A DNA stretch of 64,000 bases from Bufo bufo (GCF_905171765.1 NC_053389.1:218866624-218930623), one strand, 5' to 3'. Counted from the stretch's first letter, positions 1 through 11,813 are shown. Numbers and translations are program-made. Notes: generated by a model not told the origin, from the sequence alone.

Positions 1-290
1 ATAGCCCAATACAGGGTGTTTTATCATCACATTTTCACATTATTTTTCTTTATTCATTTATCCATTCATCTATCTTACACCACCCACTCCTCTCCCTGTA
101 CATTGGGAGTGACCTATATTGATAACGTTTTTATTACTACCCAAATAAATATAGTTTTTATCATATACACATTATCCCTTGTCCTTTGTTGATATCTGCT
201 GGTGACCTCATATAGAGTGCTTATGCAATGAGCAGGACCATGGTATGGTGGCCAATTATGCATTGGGTCAGGATATGTGTATAAAAGTCT
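1..290. other. AT-rich stretch, no gene recognised
   Basis: Nothing here could be assigned to a coding family. It may be the internal part of the LTR element that follows on the minus strand, because it lies on the body side of the putative primer-binding site at 291-309. That is an inference only. Confidence 0.3.
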
Positions 291-310
291 ATGGTTTTGT
301 TTGTGACGCC

Positions 311-1273
311 AATTGCAGCTTGCGCAGGTACTGTTGCAGGGCCCTTTAAGATGTTATAACTCACGTACCAGGTGAGGCTTGCCAGAGTGGGGATAGTGTC
401 TCTGTGTAATGTCAACGGTGTCTCCTACCTTGCTACGGCTGGACTCCTGGATCCTGGCTCACTTGCAATAAATTGAGTGCGGTTAGTAGGAGTAATTGAG
501 GAATGAAGGAGATCCAGACTTGAAATAAAATTCAACTTGGTTTTACTCTGATTGGCAGCATAAATCCATACGAGTAACAGCAATAGTCTTGGGTCCCAGC
601 AGGTATTGGCAATATGTGGCAAGAATCAATATATCTTCTGCTTCTTATCATATGCCTAGTAGATCTGGCAGGTATCTATCTTCTGCTCTGTCTGTCTTCT
701 GCTTGGTATGGCCTGACTAGCTGAGGAGGAATTTGGGCATCTCCTGGACTCTGGATAAGTACTCACAGGACTGCTCGCAGGGAATGGTTCTTCCCTGAGT
801 TCTGTAGTTCTGGAGACGCTGCTTGCTGGTCCACAGTCGAGGCTGAAGGGCTCAGACTGGGAAGAGGGATCTTTGGCCTCAGCCGAGGCTGGATCCTAGG
901 TTGGGATCTCTGTGTCTGGGAGCTCCTACTAACACAGCCTACCCCAAGCCGGGGTGGCTGGTACACTAACTAGAACTTCCTTCTCCTCCTCATGAGACAG
1001 AACATGGGACCAGCCCACTTCTGCTCACAGAGGGGGGGCCTAGACTGGAATGAACTATTCCAATCTAGATATACTAAACTGGATAAGGTCCTGCTAAACA
1101 TATTGCTGCCACCTGCTGGTGCACATAGAAATTACAGCAAAATACATAAAACAGGCCTAGAAAATACATATACAGAAAGATGCAATGTTAGATTACACAA
1201 GATGACAATAAATATACACCTAGCATGATGTAGCAGGGAACTAGAGTTTGATAACATACTCCGGGATGTTACA
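311..1273 (-). mobile_element. Probable LTR of an LTR retrotransposon, minus strand
   Basis: Read on the minus strand, the segment opens with TGTAACATCCCGG at 1273 and ends just before TGGCGTCACAAACAAAACC (309-291). A TGG start immediately inside an LTR is the position expected for a tRNA primer-binding site. The length of about 960 bp fits a vertebrate Gypsy or retrovirus-like LTR. No gag or pol reading frame follows within the window and a second LTR was not found, so this is either one end of a truncated element or a solo LTR. The short open frames inside it resemble no protein I know. The boundaries are inferred from these motifs, not from a paired LTR. Confidence 0.45.
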
Positions 1274-2035
1274 CCTGTCTTCCTATGTTCTTATACGCCT
1301 GCCTTTTCTGACTGGTTGAGTCAGCTTAGACACGTGCACCTTGCATTTTGCCCACACAGGAGAGCCACCGTATTCCCTCTAAACTATTGTCTATATATGC
1401 CTATGAATGTATTTGTCTATAAATAACTATTATATTGTTCAGACTATAAGACGCACTTTTTTCACCCTAAAAGTGGGGGGAAATAGCAGTGCGTCTTATA
1501 CAGCGAATGCTAATGTCCACTTCCATAATGGAAGCGGTCATTAGTATGCAGGTGGTGCAGGGAGCAGCGAATACAGTGCTGTGCTGGCCAGATGTTGCTC
1601 TCCATTTTTTTCCAGAACATTAGAAATGCTCCTCTTATAATTTTTGAGGAGTATTTTTAGCCAAGTAGGAGTACGAAAGTTGTAGTAATTCGAATAGATA
1701 ATGTTATGGACCTGTTCACGTCTGCGTTGAAAGCTACGTTTGTGGCTGTGTTGCAGATTCTGTTAAAAAGACTGGACAAAAAAGCCTTGCATGCAGGACT
1801 TTTTTGTCTGCTAGAAAGACAAGATCCCAGACAGAAATTGAACGGACTCTATCATAGTCGGTGAAGTCTGTTCGGCTCCGTTATGTGCCCAGCACCTCTG
1901 TTAGTTTCGTTGTTCTGCTCACCTAACGGAGGAGAATGACAGAAATAAATAGCCGTGGTGTGAACGTGCCCTAAGAGGTTGGTATTCATGCAGGGGAACC
2001 ATCACTAGTATAAATAACATGTCTCCCCTCCATAC
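1274..2035. other. Intergenic; short inverted repeat at 1445-1500
   Basis: No gene is recognised. A 13-bp perfect inverted repeat, TATAAGACGCACT at 1445-1457 and its complement at 1488-1500, brackets a short spacer and looks like a small MITE or a MITE end. The remainder has no long open frame on either strand. Confidence 0.4.
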
Positions 2036-2310
2036 AGCCCCCTCCAACATATAATCCCATGTAAATAACATCCCCTCTTGTCAACTTCTCCAACATGCTG
2101 TACAGTCCCACGTAAATAACATCTCTCCAATCCTGTCAGCTTCTCCAACATACAGTTCCATGTAAATAAGTACCCCCTCCCTCTAGCTCCTCCAACATAC
2201 AGTCCCATGTGAATAACCTCTGCCCTCCAGTCAGCTTCTCCAACATGCAGTCCCATGTAAATAACATTGCTGCCCTCCCTCCAACATAGGATTAGTAAGC
2301 CCTGATAAAG
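2036..2310. repeat. Minisatellite, about 60-bp unit, five degenerate copies
   Basis: The phrase CTCCAACATACAGTCCCATG, followed by TAAATAACA and a C/T-rich spacer, recurs about five times with an approximate period of 60 bp and moderate divergence. A 122-codon minus-strand open frame over this stretch (2005-2373) is a by-product of the repeat and not a gene. Confidence 0.75.
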
Positions 2311-2499
2311 TACAGTCCAATATGGTGTATCTTCCTTGTACTTTATCACTTGGCTATAATAGCCTCTCTGCATTCACTCCCCCCACTCCCCCTCCCCCCA
2401 GGGGTTTAGAGACCCCAGACAGGTCCCCTTCCCAACATTAAAAAGTAACTACAGTTTTATGAAACTTTTGATATGTCATAGAGACATATCAAAAGTGTT

Positions 2500-2600
2500 G
2501 ATGGTGGGGCTGCAGCTATCGACTATTTTTGTAATCGAGTATTCTATCGATTGATCCAAAGATTAATCGAGAACTCTAATAACAAAGAATTAATTAAAAG
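2500..2600. repeat. MITE-like end rich in ATCGA/TCGAT
   Basis: The stretch from GGGCTGCAGCTATCGAC through TAATCGAGAACTC looks like the terminal part of a common aquatic-vertebrate nonautonomous DNA transposon in which ATCGATTAATCG-type motifs recur. No matching opposite terminus or target duplication was found, so the family is not fixed. Confidence 0.35.
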
Positions 2601-2635
2601 AACATTTTTCTTTATAAAAACTCATCATCTTCCCC

Positions 2636-3215
2636 CGTGCCATCAGCTGCCCCCCCTGTCCCATCATGTTCCCCCATGCCATCAGCTTCCACCCAGTGCC
2701 ATCAGCTGCCCCCTCAGTGCCATCATCTGCCCCCCCCCCCCCCAGTGCCTTCAGGCTCCCCCTAGTGACATCAAGCTGCTCCCCAGTGTCATCAGCTTCC
2801 ACAGAGTGCCATCAGCTGCCCCCAGTGCCATCAGGCTCCCTCTAGTACCATCAGCTGCTCCCTAGTGCCATCAGGCTCCCCCTAGTGCCATCAGCTGCCC
2901 CCTCAGTGCCATTAGCTGCCCCCTCAGTGCCATTAGCTGCCCCCTCAGTGCCATCAGCTGCCCCACAGTGCCACCAGCTTGCCCCCCAGTGCCATCAGCT
3001 GCCCCCAGTGCCATCAGGTTCCCCCCAGTGTCACCAGCTTTCCCCTCAGTGTCACCAGCTTGCCAGTCAGTGCCAACAGCTGCCCCCTCAGGCCCACCAG
3101 CTGCCCCCTCAGTGCCATCAAGTTTCCCCCAGTGCCCCCAGCTTGCCCCTCAATGCCACCAGCTTTCCCCTCAGTGCCACCAGCTGTCCCCTCAGTGCCA
3201 TCAACTGCTGCACAT
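2636..3215. repeat. Minisatellite, about 20-bp unit CAGTGCCATCAGCTGCCCC
   Basis: About 28 copies of a CAGTGCCATCAGCTGCCCC-like unit, 18-21 bp each, run in one direction, with a poly-C interruption near 2730-2741. Several overlapping open frames here give Pro/Ser/Cys-rich or Gly-rich low-complexity peptides because the repeat lacks stop codons. They are not supported as genes. Confidence 0.9.
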
Positions 3216-4238
3216 TTGAGTGGCAATTGTGTAGGGGGGAATGGTACGCGCGATGCTGAATCCTTGCCCCGGGTGCAGGAAAGCCTAGCTACACCTCTGG
3301 ACAAGGACTGGCTAAATAAAAAGTCCAAGGGTGAAGCTAATTAGGCATTCGAGGCAAGGCTATCAATGAGCAAGAAACAGAATCAGGAGGGGCACTGTCC
3401 AAAATTGTGAGTTTCTGGGTTCAAATTCTGAAGGAGTCTCTCCTTTAATATATTATGAGTAAAGTGCCTCCTGACCCGCGGATGAGCAAGACATGAAGGG
3501 TTTGTGGCAGTAATAACAAAACTTTGCCAACAAAGGAACTCCCCAGGTAGAGATTCAAAGTGTAGCAATTGTCCGGTGAGATATTAAGTCCTGTCATCAC
3601 ACATTTTTGTGTCTTGGAAGTCCACTGCAAAAGGGTTTGTGTACTGTATTTTATGCAATGTCTCAGTTTCTAGGCAGTAACTAGGTGTGGCTGGCTCCAC
3701 CCTAGGTTGTTTTATATGAACTTGTGGAGAAGAGCGTGCTAAATGATAAAGCAGTTTGCAGCAGAGCACCAAATAGCCTGAGGTCTTTTTTTTTTACAGT
3801 AGTAATCATCAAAGAGTCTATATCTTAATAATCACAGTTATTGTGTGTATCTGCAAGAGAGGAAAGAGAAGAGGAGTGATGGTACCAAAAATGGTAGTTG
3901 TAGTTACCCATTCTGATGCTCCTCTGGGCTGTGCAGTGATGGGAAGGGTGCACCTTTCTTCCCTTCGGAGCACACCTTGGTTCTTGGAATTCTCCTGTTT
4001 GATGGTGGTTCAGGGTATACTTGTTGGTAATGAAATGTGAGATGCAAGGCAGGGTCAGTAGAACAGTTCTTTATTGAAGAATCATTCAGTGTTGGACTGG
4101 GATGCGTAGGGCCCACCCAAACAATTTATTCTGGGGGCCAAAGGTAGAGCTACAGTCAAATATTGCATACTCACATAGCAGCAGCAGCAAGACACTTTTT
4201 CAAACATATACATTCTTTTCCCTCTAATTTAGCTAATG
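3216..4238. other. Unassigned repeat-like DNA, no gene
   Basis: Short open frames occur on both strands but none resembles a known domain, and none has credible exon borders with a recognisable protein. The sequence probably consists of old interspersed repeats. Confidence 0.3.
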
Positions 4239-4242
4239 TTAA

Positions 4243-4990
4243 AGTATAACTGTCATATATTTTTATTTTATTTTGTATTGGATTGTGGTGATTAATATCA
4301 CCTTGGTGGCCCTATATCAACTTTTCACTGTGTATTCAATTACCCCTTAAGTCCACAGTTTTGTTCCCTGTACTGCCTACTTTTACCTGTGCTTAAAATA
4401 GGGTTGCTAGGCATGGTCCGTCTATGTGTTGAAGGACCGAGGACGCAGAAGCAGGCTGCGTGCAAGGTCACATTACTGACAGCCAGGGACTGTAAGTAAA
4501 TGATTAAAGCCAGGTCCTCCCCAGCAGCTGATAACAGTGCCTGGGATGTGTGCACTTCTCCCTGACCCTGCGCTTGGCAGACGCTCCCTCACTCAGCAGA
4601 GCTGGAGAATGCAGAGTTGAAGCAGCACACAACAGGGAAGGGAGATCTGCCATCTGCTCAGTGTATAAATGAAAGCAACATGTGGTAAGAGGACCCCTTT
4701 GTGCTGCAGGAGATTAACCCTTTAGGGGGGAGGGCTCTGGTTACTGACACTTTTAGGGGGCTATTGTTACTGGCTAGTGAGGGCAGGCAGGATTAGCCTC
4801 AGGGTGAGGGCAGTGGCGGCCATCTTAACTGAATAGTGAAATTGCAGTTTAATGCAGACTGGTTGCTAAGGGCTGAATCTTATTAAATATGGGGTAAGTC
4901 AGTCTAATAGTAACTGATTCTGGAATATCATGTTATTAGTAACTACATAGATGAAAATTGAAATTAGGGTCCAAGTGTGACAGTTATCCT
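4243..4990. mobile_element. TTAA-flanked MITE (Kolobok/piggyBac type), right end degenerate
   Basis: The left end is TTAA (4239-4242) followed by AGTATAACTGTCATAT. The right end reads TGACAGTTATCCTTCAA, whose complement begins AAGGATAACTGTCA, giving an approximate 13-bp terminal inverted repeat. The right TTAA is mutated. A better-preserved relative with the same terminus lies at 17999-18833. There is no coding capacity. Assignment to Kolobok rather than piggyBac is inference; both target TTAA. Confidence 0.6.
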
Positions 4991-5238
4991 TCAAGATTTC
5001 TTGTGAGCTAATTTCTCCCGGGCTGTGCTCTGCCGCCCCAGCACACACTACACTGCACAGAAATCCATAGTCTCTACACTAAATGCTCCACCTAGGATGA
5101 GAACTGCCCCACCTAGGTTCTTGTTGCCAAGGCTTAGTAACTTTCTGCGTGCCATAAATACAGTAAATGTGCAACAAGCCCCTGAGGAGTCGGTGCAGAT
5201 GATGGGAGTGGGAGTGACCCTGATTATGTGATAAATTA

Positions 5239-5453
5239 TAGAAAAATCCACAGCACTCTTTAATTCAGGTGAAAAAAACGGTTACTTTATTAGTAACAGC
5301 AGCATACAGATAGCAATGTTTCAATCATCTCTGGCCTTTCTCATAGCTTGAAAAAGACCAGAGATGGTTGAAACGTTGCTATCTGTATGCTGCTGTTACT
5401 AATAAAGTAACCGTTTTTTTCACCTGAATTGAAGAGTGCTGTGGATTTTTCTA
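5239..5453. repeat. 215-bp palindrome with degenerate hammerhead-like cores
   Basis: The arms from TAGAAAAATCCACAGCAC to GTGCTGTGGATTTTTCTA are near-perfect inverted copies centred near 5346. On the plus strand, ATAGC (5343-5347) can pair with GCTAT (5378-5382), GACC (5356-5359) with GGTT (5366-5369), and GAAAC follows at 5370. This is the topology of a type I hammerhead ribozyme of the kind known in Penelope-like elements. The conserved CTGANGA box, however, reads TTGAAAA, so activity is unlikely. AATAAAG in the arm fits a retroelement 3' end. Confidence 0.65.
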
Positions 5454-5679
5454 GAATTCGTTATTTGATGGGACCACCAGCCAGGATCCCCATCCGCGGG
5501 CACCATCTCACCAATTTTTCCCGTGGCATTTGTCCCCAAATTGGGACCTGGAGTGCTGCTTACCCCGATTTTTTGCCTGATTAAGAGTTGTGTCACGGTT
5601 AACTCCCTTAGGCCATTGCTCCCAGGGATTGTTGCAGTAGAAATTCAGTATTGAAGAATGAGGACAGAATTAAATGCAT

Positions 5680-6897
5680 AAAATTCTCTTTTACTGACTG
5701 CAATGTTGAACTTCAATAGCATTCAAGCAGCAGATTTTAAGTGCAATGGACGTGTCATGTCCTACACTTCGGGTAAAAAGAAAGATGCTAAGTTAAAATG
5801 TGACAAAGCCACTAAATGTCTCTGAGAGACGTACACGGCCTTCCTGGGCCAGCCCTCAGAACAAAATAAGATATTGTGGGTAACAGCCAAACACTCTTTT
5901 GACTATAGCCTAGAACAGATAGCCAAATGGTACGGAGACTACACAAGAGGTTGAATGGTCTAAGCCGCCCCCCTAGGAAAATGGGAGACAGATCTGGGTT
6001 GAACTTTTTCCAAAGATCAGTGGTGTACTGTATTTCGATTGACCCATTCAGTCTTCCGCTGTGTGAGCCACCAAGAAGCGATCTTCAAAACAAGCCTGCG
6101 GTGGTACTAAACGCCATCTAGACTGCATTTGATGTTTCCCTCAGTTAGTCCTGCCTGCTGGAGACAGTGTGGAAGCAGAGACTCTCTCTCTCACACCCTC
6201 TGGGCCTGCCCTAAGATCACTGGCCTTTGGAAGGAAGTTCAGGACCTCTTAAATACTCCTCTCCCTACTCCCATAGTCGTGTCCCCAGAGGTAGCCCTCC
6301 TCTTTATTAACATTGATGCCCTGCCATATACCCACAGATCGATAACGGCCCACATACTCATGGCCACTAAGCTGGTTATCACTAGGCACTGGAAAACTCC
6401 AGACACCCCTTCTCTACGTGAGGTAGTGGCGTTGGTGAACTCCACTTGAATGCATGAAAAAAATGTGGTACACCCGATTGCCCTCAATGTCAAAGTTCAA
6501 TGCATTATGGTCGGGATGAATATCCAGTTCATGGTACGAGTCTTAGTCAATACCTGGGAGATGTCACCCTCAGGGGAAACCATAAGGAATAGATTTTATC
6601 ACCTTTACTCATTTCAACTGACCTCTGTTACTTTGTCCTGAAGGTCTGCCCTTTTAGCTGTCCTGTACCCTGGTGCTGTTTTTGTTGTTCTTTATGCTTG
6701 TTTGTTTGTCTGTTTTCATATCTACAGATATGATACCGGTAGCCACTCAGTGTGAACTTATGATTTCAATTGTGTATTGTGGAGCTCTCCACATCTTCAC
6801 TATGTGCATGGTGTGTGTGCCAGCTTCTCTACTGATGTCATATTGTAATACTGAAACTGGATTATATTTATTAAGGTCTTGAAACTTTAATAAAATA
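5680..6897 (+). pseudogene. L1/Tx1-like LINE fragment: ORF2 pre-RT plus C-terminus, internally deleted
   Basis: Conceptual translation first gives a degraded pre-reverse-transcriptase segment, about 5700-5935, ending near KWYGDYTRG. It then jumps to the C-terminal cysteine-motif region, where a C-x3-C is followed by H-x3-W-x2-C-P (6150-6215). The whole RT core between these parts is missing. A stop ends the C-terminal frame at 6449. T-rich 3' UTR-like sequence follows, ending in AATAAAATA near 6888-6897, which is a plausible LINE tail. Stops and frame changes mark it as dead. L1 versus Tx1 clade cannot be settled by eye. Confidence 0.65.
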
Positions 6898-7306
6898 TGC
6901 GTGATCACAAATGGTGCGGGGACCGCAAACGAGCGGATTTGTTCCAGCATGGCAATAAATCAGGCAGGCTACTTTCCAATCTAACCAAACCTTATGCTCT
7001 ACAAACACATTGTCACCCCCTGAAAGACAAAAAAGGGACGCTCTGTACCACCCAGGAGACATAGCGGGGATCCTGGGAGATTATTTCCAGACTTTATACT
7101 CGGAAGATGCTTTTGAGGAGGGAAGGGCCATCGACCTCCTGGATCAAATCCAATTACCCTCGTTGACGGATGACGCTAGGACACTGCTTAATCAGGTGAT
7201 CACGGAAGAGTAACTAAAAGCGACGATTAAATCTCTCCCGAACGGTAAAGCCACGAGACCTAACGGTTTCTCGGCAGGTGTCTATAAAATTCTATAAAAG
7301 ATTAAA
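6898..7306 (+). pseudogene. L1/Tx1-like LINE, pre-RT part of ORF2 (5' piece)
   Basis: The frame 7010-7213 encodes a pre-RT linker typical of L1-like ORF2 (HPGDIAGILGDYFQTLYS). After its stop, coding-like sequence continues (LPNGKA, corresponding to the S-P-G-x-D-G region before RT block 0). The piece is cut at 7296-7306 by a Penelope-derived insertion and resumes at 8014. It therefore belongs to the same LINE as the RT at 8025-9560. Confidence 0.6.
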
Positions 7307-8013
7307 TAGCCCCGACTCTGGTCCCTTTATTTAATCAGACAAAAGAAGAAAAGAAGGAAAAAGAAGGAGATTAGAGAACCTTTACACAAAAGGTATCCCC
7401 ACTCACAGGGCGCCAACGGTTATGGGACTATTGCTCAAAGAAAAAACAAAGAAAGTACAAACAACCACAATAGGGGAGGCTGCTAGTAAGTAGCTTTAGC
7501 ACCCGGCTAAACGCTTAAATCATCACAAGAAAAAATACGTGTAAGATTTTTGGTCTATAGTGGTTTTGACCTTCTTAATTAATTTAAAATTACACAAAAA
7601 AGCGCCTATTCCCCACAAACATTAATAATAAAAAATCAGTAAAATGTCGCAATTTTGCATTTATAAAAAGCATCAAAGCTGTGAGCATTCCTACTCACTT
7701 CACTGAGGGGCTGTCAATCCGGCATGCATTTGCCTAAGACAGTACCCCCCGGCCAAGGTCACTTAAAGAAATCACGCCAAATCTTGAATGGACATGCAAT
7801 ATGAAATTGATTGATTCTTACTCACTTCACTGGGGGAATGTCAAACAGGTATGGTATTGCAATACCTGAGACAATATCCCCCGGCCAGGTTCGCATATGA
7901 TATATCAGAAGTCGAAGTCCGCACACATCCAGACCAGGCTCATCTTCAATTTCTTTATTCAATAGGGCTCAACGCGTTTCGGGGTGTACATATAAAACCC
8001 CTTCCTCAGGAGA
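7307..8013 (-). mobile_element. Penelope-like element remnant inserted in the LINE, 11-bp TSD
   Basis: AAAAGATTAAA occurs at 7296-7306 and again at 8014-8024, flanking a 707-bp segment that interrupts the LINE frame, so it is a target-site duplication. The insert carries two tandem copies (about 130 bp apart, starting near 7691 and 7821) of an ACTCACTTCACTG...CCCCGGCCA unit, and a hammerhead motif at its right edge on the minus strand. This matches the terminal repeat of Penelope-like elements, which are known to carry hammerhead ribozymes. No coding sequence of the element remains here. Confidence 0.7.
7968..8012 (-). ncRNA. Hammerhead ribozyme motif (type I, Penelope class)
   Basis: On the minus strand the order is CTC, CTGAGGA, a stem II of AGGGG/CCCC closed by a loop of about 13 nt, GAAACGCGTT, then GAG. 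CTGANGA and GAAA are the invariant core boxes. ACGCGT forms the very short palindromic stem III typical of Penelope hammerheads, with U as the base before the cleavage point. Stem I is only three pairs (CTC/GAG), so strength is doubtful. The motif ends one base from the insertion boundary, as expected for an element terminus. Confidence 0.65.
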
Positions 8014-8024
8014 AAAAGATTAAA

Positions 8025-9880
8025 CAATACATACATATATCTTACCCGCCTTTTATGCTCCCACGTCTCCACCGCATCTCCCTCCCGCGCCTGGATTGTT
8101 TTAATAACATACTGAAGGGAGGTAGCTTACCAACGTCAGGACATATGGCCTATATTAAGGTCCTACCCAAACCTGGTAGAGACTTGACACACCCAGGCTC
8201 TTATAGGCTCATATTGTTAATTAATCAAGACATTAAACTACTAGCGAAACACCTGGCCACCAGGTTAGCCTCAGTGTTGCCGGCGATAATTGGGGATCAT
8301 CAGGTTGCTTTCATGAAAGGCAGGTCCGCGGTCACTAACATAAGGAGGGTTTTAGCAGTTCAGGACAGTCTGAGGGGAAAATCAGGAGTGGGGACTCCGG
8401 CTCTTTTGGCAGTGGATGCCGAAAAAGCTTTTGATAACGTGAGTTGGCAATGGCTAGGGAAAGTTTTAGACTCTATAGGCCTAACGGGAGAATTCCGGAA
8501 CTACGTATGTGCCTTGTACTCCCAACCCCAAGTGAAGGTTAGCATGCCTGGTTTTCTCTTCGGTACAATTCGCCTAGAGAAGGGGGCATGGCAGGGATGC
8601 CCCTTATCTCCCGTACTATTCAATTTAGCAATGGAGCCATTGGTGCGGTACCTTAAAGAGCCAAATTTAATCCAGGGAATAAGAATAAGCAGAGAGGAGG
8701 TGAAACTTGAATGCTTCGCAGACGACTTATTGTTGTTCATAGACTCCCCAAACACCCAGCTTCAGGGGATACTAGAGTCCCTAGCATACTATGGCTCAGT
8801 CACGGGATACAAAATAAACGTTTCCAAAAGCCAACTTCTTTTCTTGACCCGCACTCCATCTGACACAGCATACTACAATAATGTGGAGGTCAGAAAAGAC
8901 TACATGACGTACCTGGGTATAAAAGTGGGAAGAGACTCGGGGAAACTTTATTCCCTAAATTATCCTCCTTTGATACAAAATATAGTACAAGACTTGACCA
9001 AGAGGAGAGATCTCCCACTGTCCCTGAGTGGTAGGGCGCATTTAATCAAAATGTCTTGTTTCTCACGATTATTGTATCCTCTGCAGACTATCCCCCTATT
9101 ATTGAAACATGCAGACATTGTGAGGTTACAGTCGGCTTTCATGGCTTTTCTTTGGACACATAAAAGGCCCCGGATAGCATACAGCAAACTCACAATGCTG
9201 AAATTGGAGGGAGGGCTCCAACTGCCAAATATTAGGCACTACAATTTAGCGGCCCTTTTCCGCCATGTGAGGGATTGGATATGGGGATCCGCCCACTTCT
9301 CTGCAACACCGTTAGAGAGGGAACTGGCGCAGCCATGGCACCTGGGAGTGCTTCTTCACTCCAGGCTACGTGACGTCCTTCCCCAAATTAAACATAGTGT
9401 AATATTAAGAGACACGAGGATGGCATGGAAAGCCACGAGGAAGATATATAGACTCTTATTCTATTTCTCGCCACAAATGCCCTTATGGACACTGCCGGCA
9501 TTCCCCCAAGCTAGAGAGAATAAAATGTTTAAAGTATGGAGAGAAAAGGGGATACAGTGATTGAGCCACGTGTTAGACCCATCAGGTCAGGCCTTGACTC
9601 CGTGGGAGGACTTAAAAACCAAATACCAGCTGACGCTTGGGAGAGAGAGATGGATGACCAGACAATTACGAAAAAGATGAGAGATGGTCTTGAATTCGTC
9701 AGAAAAGCCATCCAAAATGAGCAGTTGAGGGAGACTCAACTGCAAATACTCCATAGGGCCACCTACGCTTTCAATCTGTCCTACAGGGATGCCCCAGCCC
9801 ACTACCTCAGACACTGCCCCAAATGTAACCTTCCCAAGGCCGATCTGACCCATAGCCTCTTAACCTGCCCGCGACTGCAG
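8025..9880 (+). pseudogene. L1/Tx1-like LINE ORF2 reverse transcriptase (interrupted)
   Basis: The frame running to 9560 carries the RT blocks in order: LPKPGRD with a modified R-P motif, AFMKGRS, LLAVDAEKAFDNV (first catalytic Asp), GAWQGCPLSPVLFNLAMEPL, FADDLLLF (catalytic Asp pair), and the thumb. The open frame's apparent start at 7851 lies in the inserted Penelope sequence, so its first 55 or so residues are not LINE protein. A frameshift near 9540 moves the C-terminal domain into the frame 9536-9880, which holds the cysteine motif (C-x2-C, H-x4-C-P). That frame is then cut by the CR1 insertion and continues at 14967. Confidence 0.8.
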
Positions 9881-10169
9881 TCTAGTAACATAGTACATAA
9901 GGCCGAAAAAAGACATTTGTCCATCCAGTTCGGCCTGTTATCCTGCAAGTTGATCCAGAGGAAGGCAAAAAACCCTGTGAGGTAGAAGCCAATTTTCTCC
10001 ACTTTAGGGAAATAAAAAATTTCTTCCCGACTCCAATCATGCAATCAGAATAACTCCCTGGATCAACGACCCCTCTCTAGTAGCTATAGCCTGTAATATT
10101 ATTACGCTCTAGAAATACATCCAGGCCCCTCTTGAATTCCTTTATTGTACTCACCATGACCACCTCCTC

Positions 10170-11800
10170 AGGCAGAGAGTTCCATAGTCTCACTGCTCTT
10201 ACCGTAAAGAATCATTTTCTATGTTTGTGTACAAACCTTCTTTCCTCCAGACGCAGAGGATGTCCCCTCGTCACAGTCACAGTCCTGGGGATAAATAGCT
10301 GATGGGATAGATCTCTGTACTGACCCCTGATATATTTATACATATTAATTAGATCTCCCCTCAGTCGTCTTTTTTCTAAAGTGAATAACCCTAATTTTGA
10401 TAATCTTTCAGGGTACTGTAGTTGCCCCATTCCAGTTATTACTTTAGTTGCCCTCCTCTGAACCCTCTCTAGCTCTGCTATGTCTGCCTTGTTTACAGGA
10501 GCCCAGAACTGTACACAGTACTCCATGTGTGGTCTGACTAGCGATTTGTAAAGTGGTAGGACTATGTTCATATCACGGGAATCTATGCCCCTTTTGATGC
10601 AACCCATTATCTTGTTGGCCTTGGCAGCAGCTGCCTGACACTGGTTTTTGCTGCTTAGTTTGCTGTTTATTAAAATTCCTAGATCCTTTTCCATGTCAGT
10701 GTTACCGAGTGTTTTACCATTTAGTATGTACGGGTGACTTGCATTTTTCCTTCCCATGTGCATAACCTTACATTTATCAGTGTTAAACCTCATCTGCCAC
10801 TCTCTGTCCAAGCCTCCAATCTATCCAGATCCCTCTGTAGTAGTATACTGTCCTCATCAGTGTAAATTACTTTACACAGTTTAGTGTCATCTGCGAAAAT
10901 TGATATTTTACTATGCAAGCCTTCTACAAGATCATTAATAAATATATTGAAGAGAATAGGGCCCAATACTGACCCCTGAGGTACCCCACTAGTGACAGTG
11001 ACCCAATCTGAGTGTGTACCGTTAATAACCACCCTCTGTTTTCTATCATTGAGCCAGTTACTTACCCACATACAGATGTTTTCTCCCAGTCCGAGCATTC
11101 TCATTTTATATACTAACCTTTTATGCGGTACAGTGTCAAATGCTTTGGAGAAGTCCAGATATACGACATCCATTGATTCGCCGCTGTCAAGTCTAGAACT
11201 TACCTCCTCATAGAAACTGATTAAATTAGTTTGACATGACCGATCCCTCACGAAGCCATGCTGATATGGCGTTATTTGCTTATTTCCGTTGAGATGCTCT
11301 AATATAGCATCTCTCAGAAAACCTTCAAACAGTTTACCCACAACAGATGTTAAACTTACCGGCCTATAGTTTCCAGGCTCTGTTTTTGGCCCCTTTTTGA
11401 ATATTGGCACCACATTTGCCATGCGCCAATCCTGTGGGACATTCCCTGTCAGTATAGAGTCTGCAAATATCAGAAATAAGGGTCTGGCTATGACATTACT
11501 TAATTCCTTTAGGATACGGGGGTGTATGCCATCCGGTCCTGGCGATTTGTCTATTTTAATCTTTTTAAGCCGCTGATGTACTTCTTCCTGGGTCAGACAG
11601 GACACTTTTAATGGGGAATTTATTTTTGCATTCTGCATGTCATCTGACAATTTATTTTCCTCAGTGAATACATTGGAGAAAAAAATATTTAACAGCTTTG
11701 CTTTCTCCTCGTCGCTCTCTGCGACTCCCCCCTCATTACTCTTTAAAGGGCCAACACCTTCAGCTTTATACTTTTTAACATTTATATAATTGAAGAACAT
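10170..11800 (-). pseudogene. CR1 ORF2, reverse transcriptase and C-terminal part (copy A)
   Basis: This frame follows a frameshift after the endonuclease half. It shows SPGPDGIHPRIL, NYRPVSLTS, YLDFSKAFDTV (first catalytic Asp), [20 protein letters not shown] and FADDTKL (Asp pair). A second frameshift around 10800 moves the thumb and C-terminal segment into the frame 10811-10212, which ends early at a stop after FVHKHRK. Copy B at 48185-49360 reads through that point, so the stop is a private mutation. The product would be the target-primed reverse transcriptase of the LINE. Confidence 0.85.
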
Positions 11801-11813
11801 TTTAGGGTTAGTT

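Noticed and set aside
2551..3344. Overlapping Pro/Ser/Cys-rich open frames of up to 124 codons
   Set aside because: They lie entirely within an about 20-bp minisatellite without stop codons; all frames give low-complexity peptides.
7851..8024. N-terminal 55 or so residues of the 569-codon open frame
   Set aside because: This part is Penelope-derived insertion up to 8013 and only the sequence after it is LINE protein; the joined frame is accidental.
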